This document shows, one piece after another, positions 1-11,400 of a DNA stretch of 64,000 nucleotides (position 1 is the first letter of the stretch; each line of letters begins with the position of its first letter). The stretch is from NCBI GenBank assembly GCA_032622095.1, contig CP136064.1:273877614-273941613 (forward strand), written 5' to 3'. The translations under genes were made by a program, and so were the position numbers. The DNA is from Siphonodentalium dalli. Taxonomy: Eukaryota > Mollusca > Scaphopoda > Gadilida > Siphonodentaliidae. Under the pieces are notes generated by a model, which ran no database searches, was not told where the DNA came from, and saw only the letters and a list, made by a program, of their open reading frames with translations.

Positions 1-2407
1 TGATAAAGTTACCTACTGGTAGATTAATAACATTTCATGTTTTATAACAACAACATATTCATATTTTGCGATCAAAATGACCACCTCCAGTATACTAATA
101 TTTTTTAATTTATGCATAATGAGGGCTATTACTTGACAAAACTGAACAGTATTTCACTGAGTAACTTTTATATCGCATTCATATTGTGAGATTTGTTTAA
201 CCTGGGTAACTTTGGAGCCCAATATTATTCCACCTCAATTTACGATCTCAAAACAATAACTGTCCTGAATTACTTGGTATGTGGATGAGAACGCGTTTTA
301 GTTCTATAAGTCTCTATACATTTACTTGGTACTTGATTCAATACAAAATCCCTATGTAAAACAAACATTTTAATTTATCTTGTATTTTCGAGGCATATGC
401 GAGGCACATCTAATACTACATGTAGTATGTGTGAATATTGGTTCTGTAAATATTGTTTGGTTTGAATATTGATTTATTGATTTATTAGTATACATGTCCC
501 ATGGAATTAGTGCATATTGTATATACATATGTGCATTTTCAATGTTTTGTAACTTGTTATGAGTATACTATATTTAAATTAGATGATAATAAAGAATTAA
601 ATTAAATCCAACATTTTGCTCATGTATGCAGTTACCACAAATCCCCAGAAAAAAATTGACCCCACCCCAATAATACTTAATCTTATAGGATTACGGTAAG
701 TATTACTGGGGATGTGGTAAATTTCGTTCTGGGGTCCGATGGTATTCACTTAAATAAACAATAGCTGTGAAGAGTTATCACACCCAAGCCTGGCCCCAGG
801 CACTCAGTTAGATAATATTTTATAACAACATATTAACACGATCATCATTTATATTTATGGCTAGCAGTCCGGAACATATATATTATGCACTATAATGTGC
901 ATGCAGAAACATAAGTATACTCAGTGGACACATAATTTATGTGTACACTTGATTCAACAGGTCAAGTAACAATCACAGATGTTGAAAGTTCTGTCCACAT
1001 TGTCCCCAAAAAATAACCCCATAATCATATACTATATATTATTACCAGAAATAGATCTTATTTACTGATCGTGGGGGCCAAATTTAATTTTCATGGTCAG
1101 AACAACAAGCGGATGTGGTAACAATGTTAATACAGTTCTGTCAGACTAAACTTTTCCGATATTCGTACCACGAATGCAGGCGAAATTATTTAATGTCCAC
1201 GCCCGCGACATTAATCACAATCAATGATAGTAATATTCAAATAACATTATATTGAATGATGTGTTCTTTTATTCACCCCTCAATGTCTGTCTGTAGTCAG
1301 ATGGTAGGAAATGATCACGACAAACAACTCGTATTATACTGATTTGTATGCGCCAACAGTAGTAACACAACGTAAACAAAGCTGACCCAGAAATTCTATA
1401 ACACATCGCGTAGTGGCGACGTCTATCGGGAGTTCTCAGCGCGGTTCCTCCCATTAGGGCATTACTGTAGCTATTTCGTGAATAAAATACAGATAAAACT
1501 GAATATTGGGTATATTAACTGTCTGTAATAAAGTGGTTTATTTTGATCATAAGATCGTGGTAGAATCTATATCTATCTATATTGATATTTGCCGTGATCA
1601 AGATTGCTAACAAGATAGAGTTGTTCTTCTTGGTATGCTTTTCACGCAGATTTCTGTTCAAAACATAACCCCTAAAACTATCCTGCTGATGTAATGAGAA
1701 ATTTTGAATATAATTTATATAAATTGATTGAACCTTTTGTATTGTATCCTCGATTCATATCTATTATTATATAGCTGTAATCTATATAAAACCAGCTGGG
1801 AAGAAACAAATAGAGTGTATTTGAGCTAAAAGGCTGTAGCCAGCTGTAGCCGGCTGTGGCTTATAAGACATGCACAGTAGAAAGCTACAGCGGGTAGGGA
1901 AATAAATGGTGACAATCAACGTAATTAGGGGTAACCTCCGCTTCATTACATTTGATACACACTGTCACTTCGCGAGGCCAAATGAGTTTGTATTCTTGCG
2001 AATATATTTTTCACATTTAAATTAGTACTTTCAGTTGACAACTCTTATGGAGTTCAGATAAATATATTTTCTATGAAATAAACCAGTTTACTGTCACATT
2101 TTAATACAGTTATTGGGATTTTTTTGTGAGATGGTCAACAACGCTAAACCCCAATGTAGAAGCCATACATTTGTATGCAGGGGACTTAGGCATAAAACAG
2201 CATTATCCCAACCGATTTCACCAGCTGGTTTACATCGAAGGAAACTTGGACTAATTTGAGGGGAACATCATGTGACGTCAATGGGAATGCGTAAATTTGT
2301 AATATGGAACAACAGAAACACTATAATTCGAGGAACAATCATGTAATACTGTATACACCGGTCAGTAAACCCATCCCTCAGGATATAAAGCCCAGTCTAT
2401 GTGTATG
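1..2407. other. AT-rich sequence without a supported gene
   Basis: No coding exon was recognised on either strand. An AATAAA at about 588-593 in very AT-rich sequence could mark the 3' end of an upstream transcript, but there is no coding sequence to support it. A small imperfect inverted repeat lies at about 632-722. The segment near 1380-1460 is richer in C and G and could be promoter-like, but no motif decides it. Confidence 0.3.
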
Positions 2408-2415
2408 CTCCCAAA

Positions 2416-2854
2416 CAAGCCTGCAAATAGCATGGCTGTCATTTGCAGAATGATGTCCCCAGAGGGTGAATTTAGTGATGCTATCCCCCATAGCGGGCTA
2501 GCATCACTAAATTCAACCTCTGGGGACCTCATTCTGCTTAGGCCCTCAACTGCTATGTTAGATTTAGGATCAGATTGAAGTTCCCCAGTTGAAGTTGTTG
2601 ATGATCACCCATTGGGCACCTCGATTATGGATTATACCTTCTGCAAATTAGGGGATATAGAAACTTCCCAGATTGGAAAACGTAACTAAAAACAATGTTA
2701 ATTTGATACTATAGATACTTCCCAGAAGATGTGACCTAAGCAGAATGAGGTCTCCAGTGGGTGAATTTGGTGATGCTAGCCTGCTGTGCGGGATAGCATC
2801 ACTAAATTCACCCTCTGGGGACCTCATACTGCAAATGACAGACACGCAGGCTTG
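2416..2854. mobile_element. hAT-type MITE, double-hairpin family (CAAGCCTG termini), full copy
   Basis: Termini CAAGCCTGCAAATAGC / inverted copy, flanked by the 8-bp duplication CTCCCAAA (2408-2415 and 2855-2862). Each half carries its own long hairpin (GAGGTCCCCAGAGGGTGAAT... and its complement) around a CCCGC-type loop, with about 200 bp of spacer between. An 8-bp target duplication fits hAT. 439 bp, no coding capacity. Confidence 0.85.
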
Positions 2855-3138
2855 CTCCCAAAAAAATCATGGGTGGTCCACGAAGATAAACCCACCCCCA
2901 TTTCTAGATCTTAGAGAGCGAGTATCATGAAGGATACCTTGATGTCAGGTTAACTCTGAATTAGAATGTCAGAAATTCATGCACAAAAATAGCATTACTC
3001 AAGCTAATTTCCATTGCAAACTCATTAATACTACCTGCCCCATTGTGTTTCACAAAATTCTGTATTACAAAACAAATATTAGTTCCATAAATAAAATAAT
3101 GGACATCCTGATTAATATTTAACACGTCATTAGATTAA

Positions 3139-3380
3139 CCCTTTGAGTGCCAGGTCGATTTTTGTATCAACCCATATACCCTGTGCCAATGCATTCTCTT
3201 ATATATGTGAGTCGACCATAGGTCGCCTCGCATATATAAGAGAATGCATTGGCCTAACAATTTTTTTTTTTTTTTTTTTTACACAATTTTTTACAATTTT
3301 AATAATTTATTCTTATATTCTTTAACAGACTTATTTTGTAGGTTTAGGGCCGATGAGATCGGCCCCTGGCACTCAAAGGG
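3139..3380. mobile_element. piggyBac-type MITE (TTAA), 242 bp
   Basis: TTAA at 3135-3138 and 3381-3384; termini CCCTTTGAGTGCCAGG and its inverse. It contains a hairpin built from TGCATTCTCTTATATATG around GTCGACCATAGGTCGCC, then a T-tract. The same length and structure recur at 17812-18053. Confidence 0.88.
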
Positions 3381-3749
3381 TTAATAGTGCAGTGTATGAA
3401 TGCTAACTGAGATTTTGAATATGGGGGTCCCCAAGAGTAAGCCCAGCCCCAAGTTTTTATGTTAAAACATTTCCATGCCCCCCTCCCCAGGTTTACTGAT
3501 GGGTGTATACAGTAAATGTGTAATGTCCTTAATCCATTACAGGAAGTTTTCATTGCGCCAATATCCAAATACAGGTAGGGAAGTCGCAATGGCCGCAAGA
3601 CCAAAGCTTCATCACCTTAATCCCTACCTGTAACCTGATGACTGTCAATGAGTGCCGGCAAGTTAACAATTCACCTGGATCACGAATGCGAGAGTTTGGG
3701 AAAGGTGAGCATGTTAGATTAATCTGAAGACACTACGATTTGTGATGTG

Positions 3750-5705
3750 ACGTTAACTAGTGATATATCTCATATATATTTTGAAGACCTCTGTTTGTTT
3801 GTCTGTCTGTATGTCATTTATACAAATCTACGATTCTCGACCGATCGGGACGAAACTTGGTACGTGTGTGTAGTTTGACCAGGCGGTCGTCGTTGTCGTA
3901 TTGGCGAGCCCGTGCGACGCCCGTGCAGCGCATGCGCAGACGAGATCTCGGAAACGGGTGGAGCTATCGACTTGAAATTTGGTATGTGAATGTATCTTGC
4001 CCCGGATACGAATTTTATCGGGTCGCCGAGCCCGTGCGACGCCAGCTTCGCGCATGCGCAGACGAGATCTCTGAAATGGGTGGAGCTATCGACTTGAAAT
4101 TTGGTATGTGAATGTATCTTGCCCCGGATACAAATTTTATCGGGTCGCCGAGCCCGTGCGACGCCAGCTTCGCGCATGCGCAGACCAGATCTCGGAAACG
4201 GGTAGAGCTATCGACTTGAAATTTGGTTTTTGAATAGCCCGGACAACATCAGGCTCATCGGCTAGTTTAATCTATTATATATTTTGAAAGATCTGTGTGT
4301 GTGTGTGTCTGTGTGTAATCGATGGACTCAAAAATGGCTGAGCCAATTTCGATGAAACTTGGTATGTGGGGGTATTTTCGGGTCAGGAGTAACATAGGCC
4401 TATTGATTTTCAGATCCGAGGTCAACTTTTCACGTGCCGAGGTCAAATCTGTTTTTACGCCGTTTTGCGCTAATATATTTCAGTTCGGTGATCACAAATC
4501 GATTCGATATAGCGCGAATAATAAATTGCCAGTCATATAATTTGCACGGTTAGAATCTGTGTGGCTTCATCTTTCCAATGATGCATCACACGCCTGTGTA
4601 CGTTTAAAGTTTCTACCTTAATTATCGGGAAGAACGCAGGACCATGCTCATCGAAAATCATTGCGTAAAAAAATATATTACGCCATCAACATATCGTGAC
4701 GTGATCGCGTTAACTCTTATCCGGCCGATGTCGCGTTAACTCATCACCGGCCGAGGTATCCGCAAATGACATTGGGCTATATATCTCGGAAACGGGTGGA
4801 GCTATCGACTTGAAATTTGGTATGTGAATGTATCTTGCCCCGGATACAAATTTTATCGGGTTGCCGAGCCCGTGCGACGCCAGCTTCGCGCATGCGCAGA
4901 CCAGATCTCGGAAACGGGTGGAGCAATCGACTTGAAATTTGGTTTTTGAATAGCCCGGACGAAGTCGGGTCACCTTCTAGTCTATTATATATTTTGAAAG
5001 ATCTGTGTGTGTGTGTGTGTGTATCTGTCTGTGTGTAATCGATGGACTCGAAAATGGCCCAGCCGATTTCGATGAAACTTGGTACGTGGGGGTATTTTCG
5101 GGTCAGGAGTAACATAGGCCTATTGATTTTCAGATCCGAGGTCAACTTTTCACGTGCCGAGGTCAAATCTGTTTTTACGCCGTTTTGCGCTAATATATTT
5201 CAGTTCGGTGCTCACAAATCGATTCGATATAGCGCGAATAATAAATTGCCAGTCATATAATTTGCACGGTTAGAATCTGTGGCTCTTCATCTTTCCAATG
5301 ATGTATCACACGCCTGTGTACGTTTAAAGTTTCTACCTTAATTATCGGGAAGAACGCAGGACCATGCTTCGCTCATCGAAAATCATTGCGTAAATATATT
5401 ACGCCATCAACATATCGTGACGTGATCGCGTTAACTCTTAACCGACCGATGTCGCGTTAACTCATCACCGGCCGAGGTATCCGCAAATGACATTGGGCTA
5501 TATATCTCGGAAACGGGTGGAGCTATCGACTTGAAATTTGGTATGTGAATGTATCTTGCCCCAGATACGAATTTTATCGGGTCGCCGAGCCCGTGGTACG
5601 CCAGCTTCGCGTATGCGCAGACCAGATCTCGGAAACGGGTAGAGCAATCGACTTGAAATTTGGTTTTTGAATAGCCCGGACGAAGTCGGGTCACCTTCTA
5701 GTTAT
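3750..5705 (+). repeat. CpG-rich tandem cassettes with a duplicated ~720-bp unit
   Basis: Repeats of a roughly 105-bp unit (gctatcgacttgaaatttgg ... cgcatgcgcag) begin near 3920. A composite unit of about 715-720 bp, starting at the (GT)n tract near 4262, is repeated directly from about 4977 to 5700. Open frames of 72 codons at 4322 and 5042 are the same non-gene sequence in the two copies. The cassettes are much richer in CpG than their surroundings. A minus-strand relative lies at 52040-53760. Class of element unknown. Confidence 0.7.
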
Positions 5706-5759
5706 ATATATATGTTAGTCGACACAGGGACAGCCTATAATCACTTACATTATTTTTTA

Positions 5760-6580
5760 GTCGAGTTTTTATAACTTTGACATTTGTGAACGGATTCAAA
5801 AAAATTTTGGTATGGTAGTTTCTCCCAATGACTATTTACTGCCTGTAGAAAATGGGTCACGTCCGAACTTTTTTACAAGAGTTATCCATCTTAGATGGTT
5901 TTTAGTTAAGTTTTTCACCGTTAGCGCGATAACTCACGCAAATATTAACCAATTTCAACAATATTTGGTATATGAGACTCTTGCAACAATATCTCGGACG
6001 AGTTCGAAAACCAGGTTTGTCCGAATTTTTTTCCGGAGTTATGGGTCTTAGTTTGTCTATTTTTAGCAATTTTATCACCGTTAGCGTGATAACTCGATGA
6101 AATATTAACCGATTTCAACAATATTTGGTATATGAGTCTCCTGCAACAATATGTCAAACGAGTTCGAAAATCAGGTTTGTCCGAAATTTTTTCGCAGAGT
6201 TATGGGTCTTAGTTTGTCTATTTTTAGCAATTTTATCACCATTAGCGCAATAACTCAATGAAATATTAACCGATTTAAACAATATTTGGTATATGAGTCT
6301 ATTGCAACAATATCTTTGACGAGATCGAAAATCTGGTTTGTCCGAATTTTTTTTCCGGAGTTATGGGTCTTAGTTTGTCTATTTTAATCACAATTTTATC
6401 ACCGTTAGTGCGATAACTCAATGAAATATTAACGGATTCAATTGATATTTGGTATATAGGTCTATTGCAATAATATACCACCATCCAACTTTTTTCCCGG
6501 GGGTTGTGCACCTTATTGGCAGAAGTTTGGTTCGACTGCCAAAAAATTTGACAAAAGCATCTTAGATGCGTACCCCTTGT
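5760..6580 (+). repeat. Dispersed element with ~160-bp tandem units
   Basis: Units starting gcgataactc...aaatattaacc...caatatttggtatatgag recur at about 5920, 6082, 6242 and 6410. A shorter copy of the same element, in the same orientation, is at 55060-55720. No credible coding sequence. Confidence 0.7.
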
Positions 6581-6712
6581 ATATTCTGTTATAGACATTT
6601 GAAATCGGGAGATTCTGTTTACGGATCGGGAGCACGGGAAAAGACGATTAAAATCGGGAGTCTCCGCGAAAATCGGGAGGTTAAACAAGTCTGGTCACAA
6701 GCCAATAAATAG

Positions 6713-6875
6713 ATAGAACCGCATGAGTGTCTGAATTTTGACGAAATTATCGCACGAGATTTGTTGGCGGAGCGATACCTCGAGTGCGGGACGCAGTCTC
6801 GCATGAGAGGTATCGCGTTCCCCAACAAATCTCGTGCGATAATTCATCAAAATCCAGACACTCATGTGGTTCTAT
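6713..6875. repeat. Inverted repeat (hairpin) of about 163 bp
   Basis: Arms 6713-6770 and 6818-6875: atagaaccgcatgagtgtct pairs with the sequence ending agacactcatgtggttctat, with few mismatches. Likely a MITE or a recent foldback; no clear target duplication was seen. Confidence 0.7.
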
Positions 6876-7968
6876 TTTTATTACATATCTCCGTATTATA
6901 GTAGGTTGATTCACAATCGTACATCTCCGGTACAGAAAATGTGAATTTAATTGAGTTTTAACGGCATTTTAGGGTTAACGCAACAATCAGACAGGGATCC
7001 TGTCTATTTGCGAGTGACCAATACCCATCTTTAATGATGCCTTTGAAATTAAATTCTGATAGATTTTCCAAATATATAACCCCAATCAGCGCGCTGCGAT
7101 TTTGGTATGTGGGTTGTCGCCCTTGCATTCAAAAAGTAAAAATAGTAACGGCGAGGACCAGTCTAACAACACTGAATGAAATAGTTCCGTCGACAGATTG
7201 CACTAGTGCGATTCTGTCATTCTGAGAATTATCACACGCCTGGAAACTCGTGCAATCATGCGAATTACGTTGATAGATATGTAATAAATGAGAGTCTCAA
7301 ATCTACTTGTCACCACAGTTGAAATATATAAATCCCACGTGCATGGGTCACAACTGCAAGGAAAGTTTTTCTCTTGTTTGACTTCTGCCTTCTACTTATG
7401 GTGGTTCTTCCGTGCAATGACGGATTAAATTATAAGAAATAATTCTTGTTTTGAATAAGGTTATGGGTGTTGACCAATAAATTTGCAGATAATTTACTAT
7501 AACACGCGGTTATCTAATAGCTAGAGTGAAATAGCGACATATTTCACTTGCTTTTAAGAGATAAATACAATTATCTAGGTTTCGGTAGTTTTCCGCTATT
7601 TTATAGGCAAGCATATAATAAAATGAATTATGGATAAATCACCTGTATTCAGTTTTCCCATAATAGCTGAGTTTGACAATGTAAAATTGTTAACACGTCA
7701 TTGACCTCAGATCTGTAAAGTGATCTATTACGTATGCCATAAACCAATGAAATCGTGCACTGTCTGCCACTCTCCAATGAAATGGAGGGAATCCCTTCAA
7801 TACAGAAACTCATTTTAAGAGAGACATCTAGCGACGTGCATCTGATAGGAGTTTAATAGAGACATCTGATAGGAGTTTAATAGAGACATCTAGCGACGTA
7901 CATCTGATAGGAGTTTCGTCGGCTTTTCAAAGAGAATTGTCAGGTCACGAACCTATAAATCACAAAGC
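6876..7968. other. Intergenic or 5' intronic sequence without supported features
   Basis: No exon recognised. A short tandem repeat of gacatctgataggagttt is at about 7826-7917. The missing N-terminal half of the XRCC1-type domain was looked for here and not found. Confidence 0.4.
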
Positions 7969-7971
7969 CTT

Positions 7972-8196
7972 AACCCTTTCATTACGGGAGCTGCGCTTGT
8001 TCACCATTGAAAATACTGCGTCAGTGAATTCTCTATATAAGATAATGCAATCGCTTGCAACAATGTCAAGCTAAATATTGTTAGGCCAATGTATTCTTTT
8101 ATATATGCGAGGCTCCCTATGGGCAACTCGCATACATAACAATGCATTGGCACATGGTTTTTGCAAAATTTCAGGAAGCGACTGTCATGTAATGTT
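7972..8196. mobile_element. piggyBac-type MITE remnant just upstream of exon 1
   Basis: Starts TTAACCCTTTCATTACGGG and contains the hairpin with tctataTAAGATAATGCAAT and ATAACAATGCATTGGCAC. The right terminus near 8160-8196 is diverged (GGAAGCGACTGTCATGTAATG). Related to the copy at 48011-48233. Confidence 0.65.
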
Positions 8197-8242
8197 CAAA
8201 GGCTTTATGCTGTCGTGATTATAATCAGCAATTTTATTTCAG

Positions 8243-8441
8243 AACATTTTATTAGTGAGGTGGCTTGTAAAGAATGGGACAGAATCAAGGTTGTCTGCTG
8301 TCAGCCATTTCGTAAAGATCTCCAGTTCGGACTCTCTTTTCTGAGAGTGAAATCTGAACGATTGCCGAGTGAGGTGAAAGCCCCGATTGCTAACGGCATC
8401 ACAACGATGAAAGAGAAATTCATGAAGCATATAGGGGAGAA
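8243..8441 (+). CDS. Exon 1 in window: C-terminal part of an XRCC1 N-terminal domain
   Basis: The acceptor tttatttcag ends at 8242 and the donor GTATGT starts at 8442. Two bases of a split codon open the exon, so an upstream exon ending in phase 1 is missing. It encodes 65 residues and ends in phase 2, which joins exon 2 to make Asn66. The core KEWDRIKVVCCQPF ... FGLSFLRV matches the signature of the XRCC1 N-terminal domain (WDR-K-V-C-QP ... K-D-FGLSF-R) as I remember it. This corresponds to the later strands of that beta-sandwich, about its last third. The tail to residue 65 is Lys-rich and unlike XRCC1. A piggyBac-type MITE remnant lies 47 bp upstream and half of a TA-target MITE begins about 30 bp downstream, yet the exon is intact. 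Confidence 0.85.
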
Positions 8442-11400
8442 GTATGTATTTCTTGAATATATACAGTTATGCCGAGAGCTTTCCAATGAATGGCAACAAG
8501 CCATATTTCCGACTAAATCCTGAAAAGTTACCCATAATTCTTCTGTGGTTAAAGAGTCAATTAATTAGAGCATTACTGTACTACAATCATTTTATTATGC
8601 CTGATCCCCAAAGGTGGTATTTAGTCGAGGGCTCCGTATCTTGTAGCATCTGTCTGGCCATCCGTATAAACAGATAACCTTGTAACTCGGGTGTTAATTA
8701 TACAATTTCGTTGTCCTTTTGACATGGTGATAGTACAGCTTGGGGGGAAAGATAACCACATACTACAGGTTTCGTCCATGTTTACCCGAGTTACGGCATG
8801 TGTTTGACTTGGAAATGTGTAAATTTTTGGCCCAAAAGAACATTTCAGCTTGTATCTTGGGCATGGATTATAGGATTTGGTTGTGCTTTGGTGTGGTGAC
8901 AGTACAGTTTGGGTGAAAGGATGCATACTATGTGTTTTGTCCATTCATTTGTACCAGAGTTATGGCCCTTGTTTGACTTGCAATTTTGTCTCTGTATGAG
9001 CATTTCAGCTTGTAACTCGGGCATGGGTTATCAGTTGTATTGGGTAGATGGGAGCTATCGCCAACTTTGACCGCCAAATGTGGAATCATCACGACACAAT
9101 TGGCCCGAGAGCAACTAACCGTTGCGTGTTAAAGGATGGCTCAGAAAACTTCAATTGATACTCCTGCTCCCACCCGAACATATTCAGGATGATAGATTTC
9201 CTGAATAAATAATATCAAGCCTTTCAGGAACCGACCATCATCCAACCAAGTCTCAGTATAGTGTGCCTGTCATTTGCTGATTGAGGTCAGTGGATGGTGA
9301 CGCTATCCCGCTTAGTGGCTAGCATCACGAAATTCATGCTCTGGGGACCTCGTCCTGTTTTAGTCCTCATCTTCTCTGGAAAGTTTCTTTATTATCATAT
9401 TTCAATAGAAACTTCTTCACATAGATTCTATTTTTTTTAGTTTAGTTTCTCTATATCCCCAAATTGGCAGACGACACATTGCATAATCGGGGTTCCCAAT
9501 GGGTGTACATCACAATATTAACCATTTGGGAACTTCAATCTGAGTATGTCTCCCATAGCAGATGAGGCCATGTAGGTTTCTTTGATCTGAACCAAAGTTG
9601 GTGTGTATTGCCCAGCTAAAAATACAGACCAAGTTCGAATATGGGTTCCGTCTAATTATTTTTACATGAGTTACCGCCCTTTTCAACTTAGAATTTGACC
9701 ATCTGTTAACATTTTTAGTTTGTGACTGATAATTCTAGTTTGGATTATTTGATCTGAACCAAAGTTAGTACCGGTATGTGTATTTCCCAGCTACAAATAC
9801 AGGTCAAGATCGAATTAGATTCCGTCCAATTATTTTTACATGAGTTACTGCCCTTTTTCCATTTAGAATTTGACAGATATCATAACACTTTGGTTTCCGA
9901 CCGATAATTACTGTTTGGATTAACTGATATTAACCAAAGCTTGTATGTGTGTTTCCCAGCTAAAGGTACATGCTATGTTTTAATATGGGTTCTGTCCATT
10001 TATTTTTATATTAGGGGTATATCAGATATTCCTTGTAGGTTCAAATTATTATTATATTTTGTGGTAGTACAATTTAAAGTGCATATTTTGCCATGCCCTA
10101 GCGATGCTCTTGTTACAGTATGTAACACAGATAAAAAAAACAAGTATGTCCTTTAATTTTCCCCAATTAAATACCCTCAATTAAATTTGGCAAATATTTT
10201 TGAAATTTGACAAATAATAATTTCATTTGGCAAAAATTTTGGCAAGAGAAAATTTTGGTCCAGTACCAACCCGCTTGTAGCTAGACATGTTTACTTCTCG
10301 AGGCCAATTGTGGGAAATGGATCTTCCAAATTCGGGAGATCTGCCTCAAATTCAGAAAACTTTGTATAACTAAAATCTTTCTGGTCCTACCATACATCAA
10401 GGAAGAAATTGTCTTTGACAACACTGTGCTCCTGAGGAAAGCATGCAGAGTTACATGTAATCCCACTGTGATCAGCTGTGATGACCTGGTCATGCAGAGT
10501 TACATGTAATCCCACTCCGATCAGCTGTGATGACCTGGTCATGCAGAGTTCCATGTAAACCCACTGATCAGCTGTGATGACCTGGTCATGCAGAGTTACA
10601 TGTAATCCCACTGTGATCAGCTGTGATGACCTGGTCATGCAGAGTTACATCTAATCCCACTCTGTGTGAGGTAACGAACAGAACACATAGATATATGTAC
10701 AAGTCTTTAATACGTTACAAGTCTTTAATACGTCGTGAATACAAGAAGTGTATATAGATGTGACAAACTATGACCCTAGTATTACATTAGTCGAGCCTCT
10801 ACGCGTTAGAGGCTCGGAAGTGGAGTAGGAAAAGCATGATAACTTGGGGGGAATTGTATTTACTTATATACCATGTGGGTGAGTATATAATGAGGTGCTT
10901 GGTAATACACATCGGGATTGGTCCCGCTGTTATGGTCATTTCCTATGACCATATTTGGGGAGCCGTCTTCATTGTGTGTAGGTCTTGGTAGGGAGTAAGA
11001 TGTATGAGGTTTCCAAGGAACCGAACACGGATATTCGTAATGGGGCATGTGTATCATGTCACATCTGATCAGCTGTGATGACCTGGTCATGCAGAGTTAC
11101 ATGTAATCCCACTCCGATCAGCTGTGATGACCTGGTCATGCAGAGTTCCATGTAAACCCACTGATCAGCTGTGATGACCTGGTCATGCAGAGTTACATGT
11201 AATCCCACTGTGATCAGCTGTGATGACCTGGTCATGCAGAGTTACATCTAATCCCACTCTGTGTGAGGTAGCGAACAGAACACATAGATATATGTACAAG
11301 TCTTTAATACATTACAAGTCTTTAATACGTCGTGAATACAAGAAGTGTATATAGATGTGACAAACTATGACCCTAGTATTACATTAGTCGAGCCTCTACG

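Noticed and set aside
1-600. 3' UTR of an upstream gene
   Set aside because: Only an AATAAA in AT-rich DNA supports it; no coding end is visible in the window.
4322-5260. Paired 72-codon open frames starting MDSKMA
   Set aside because: Same frame in the two copies of a tandem ~720-bp repeat; the unit is found elsewhere with the frame broken.
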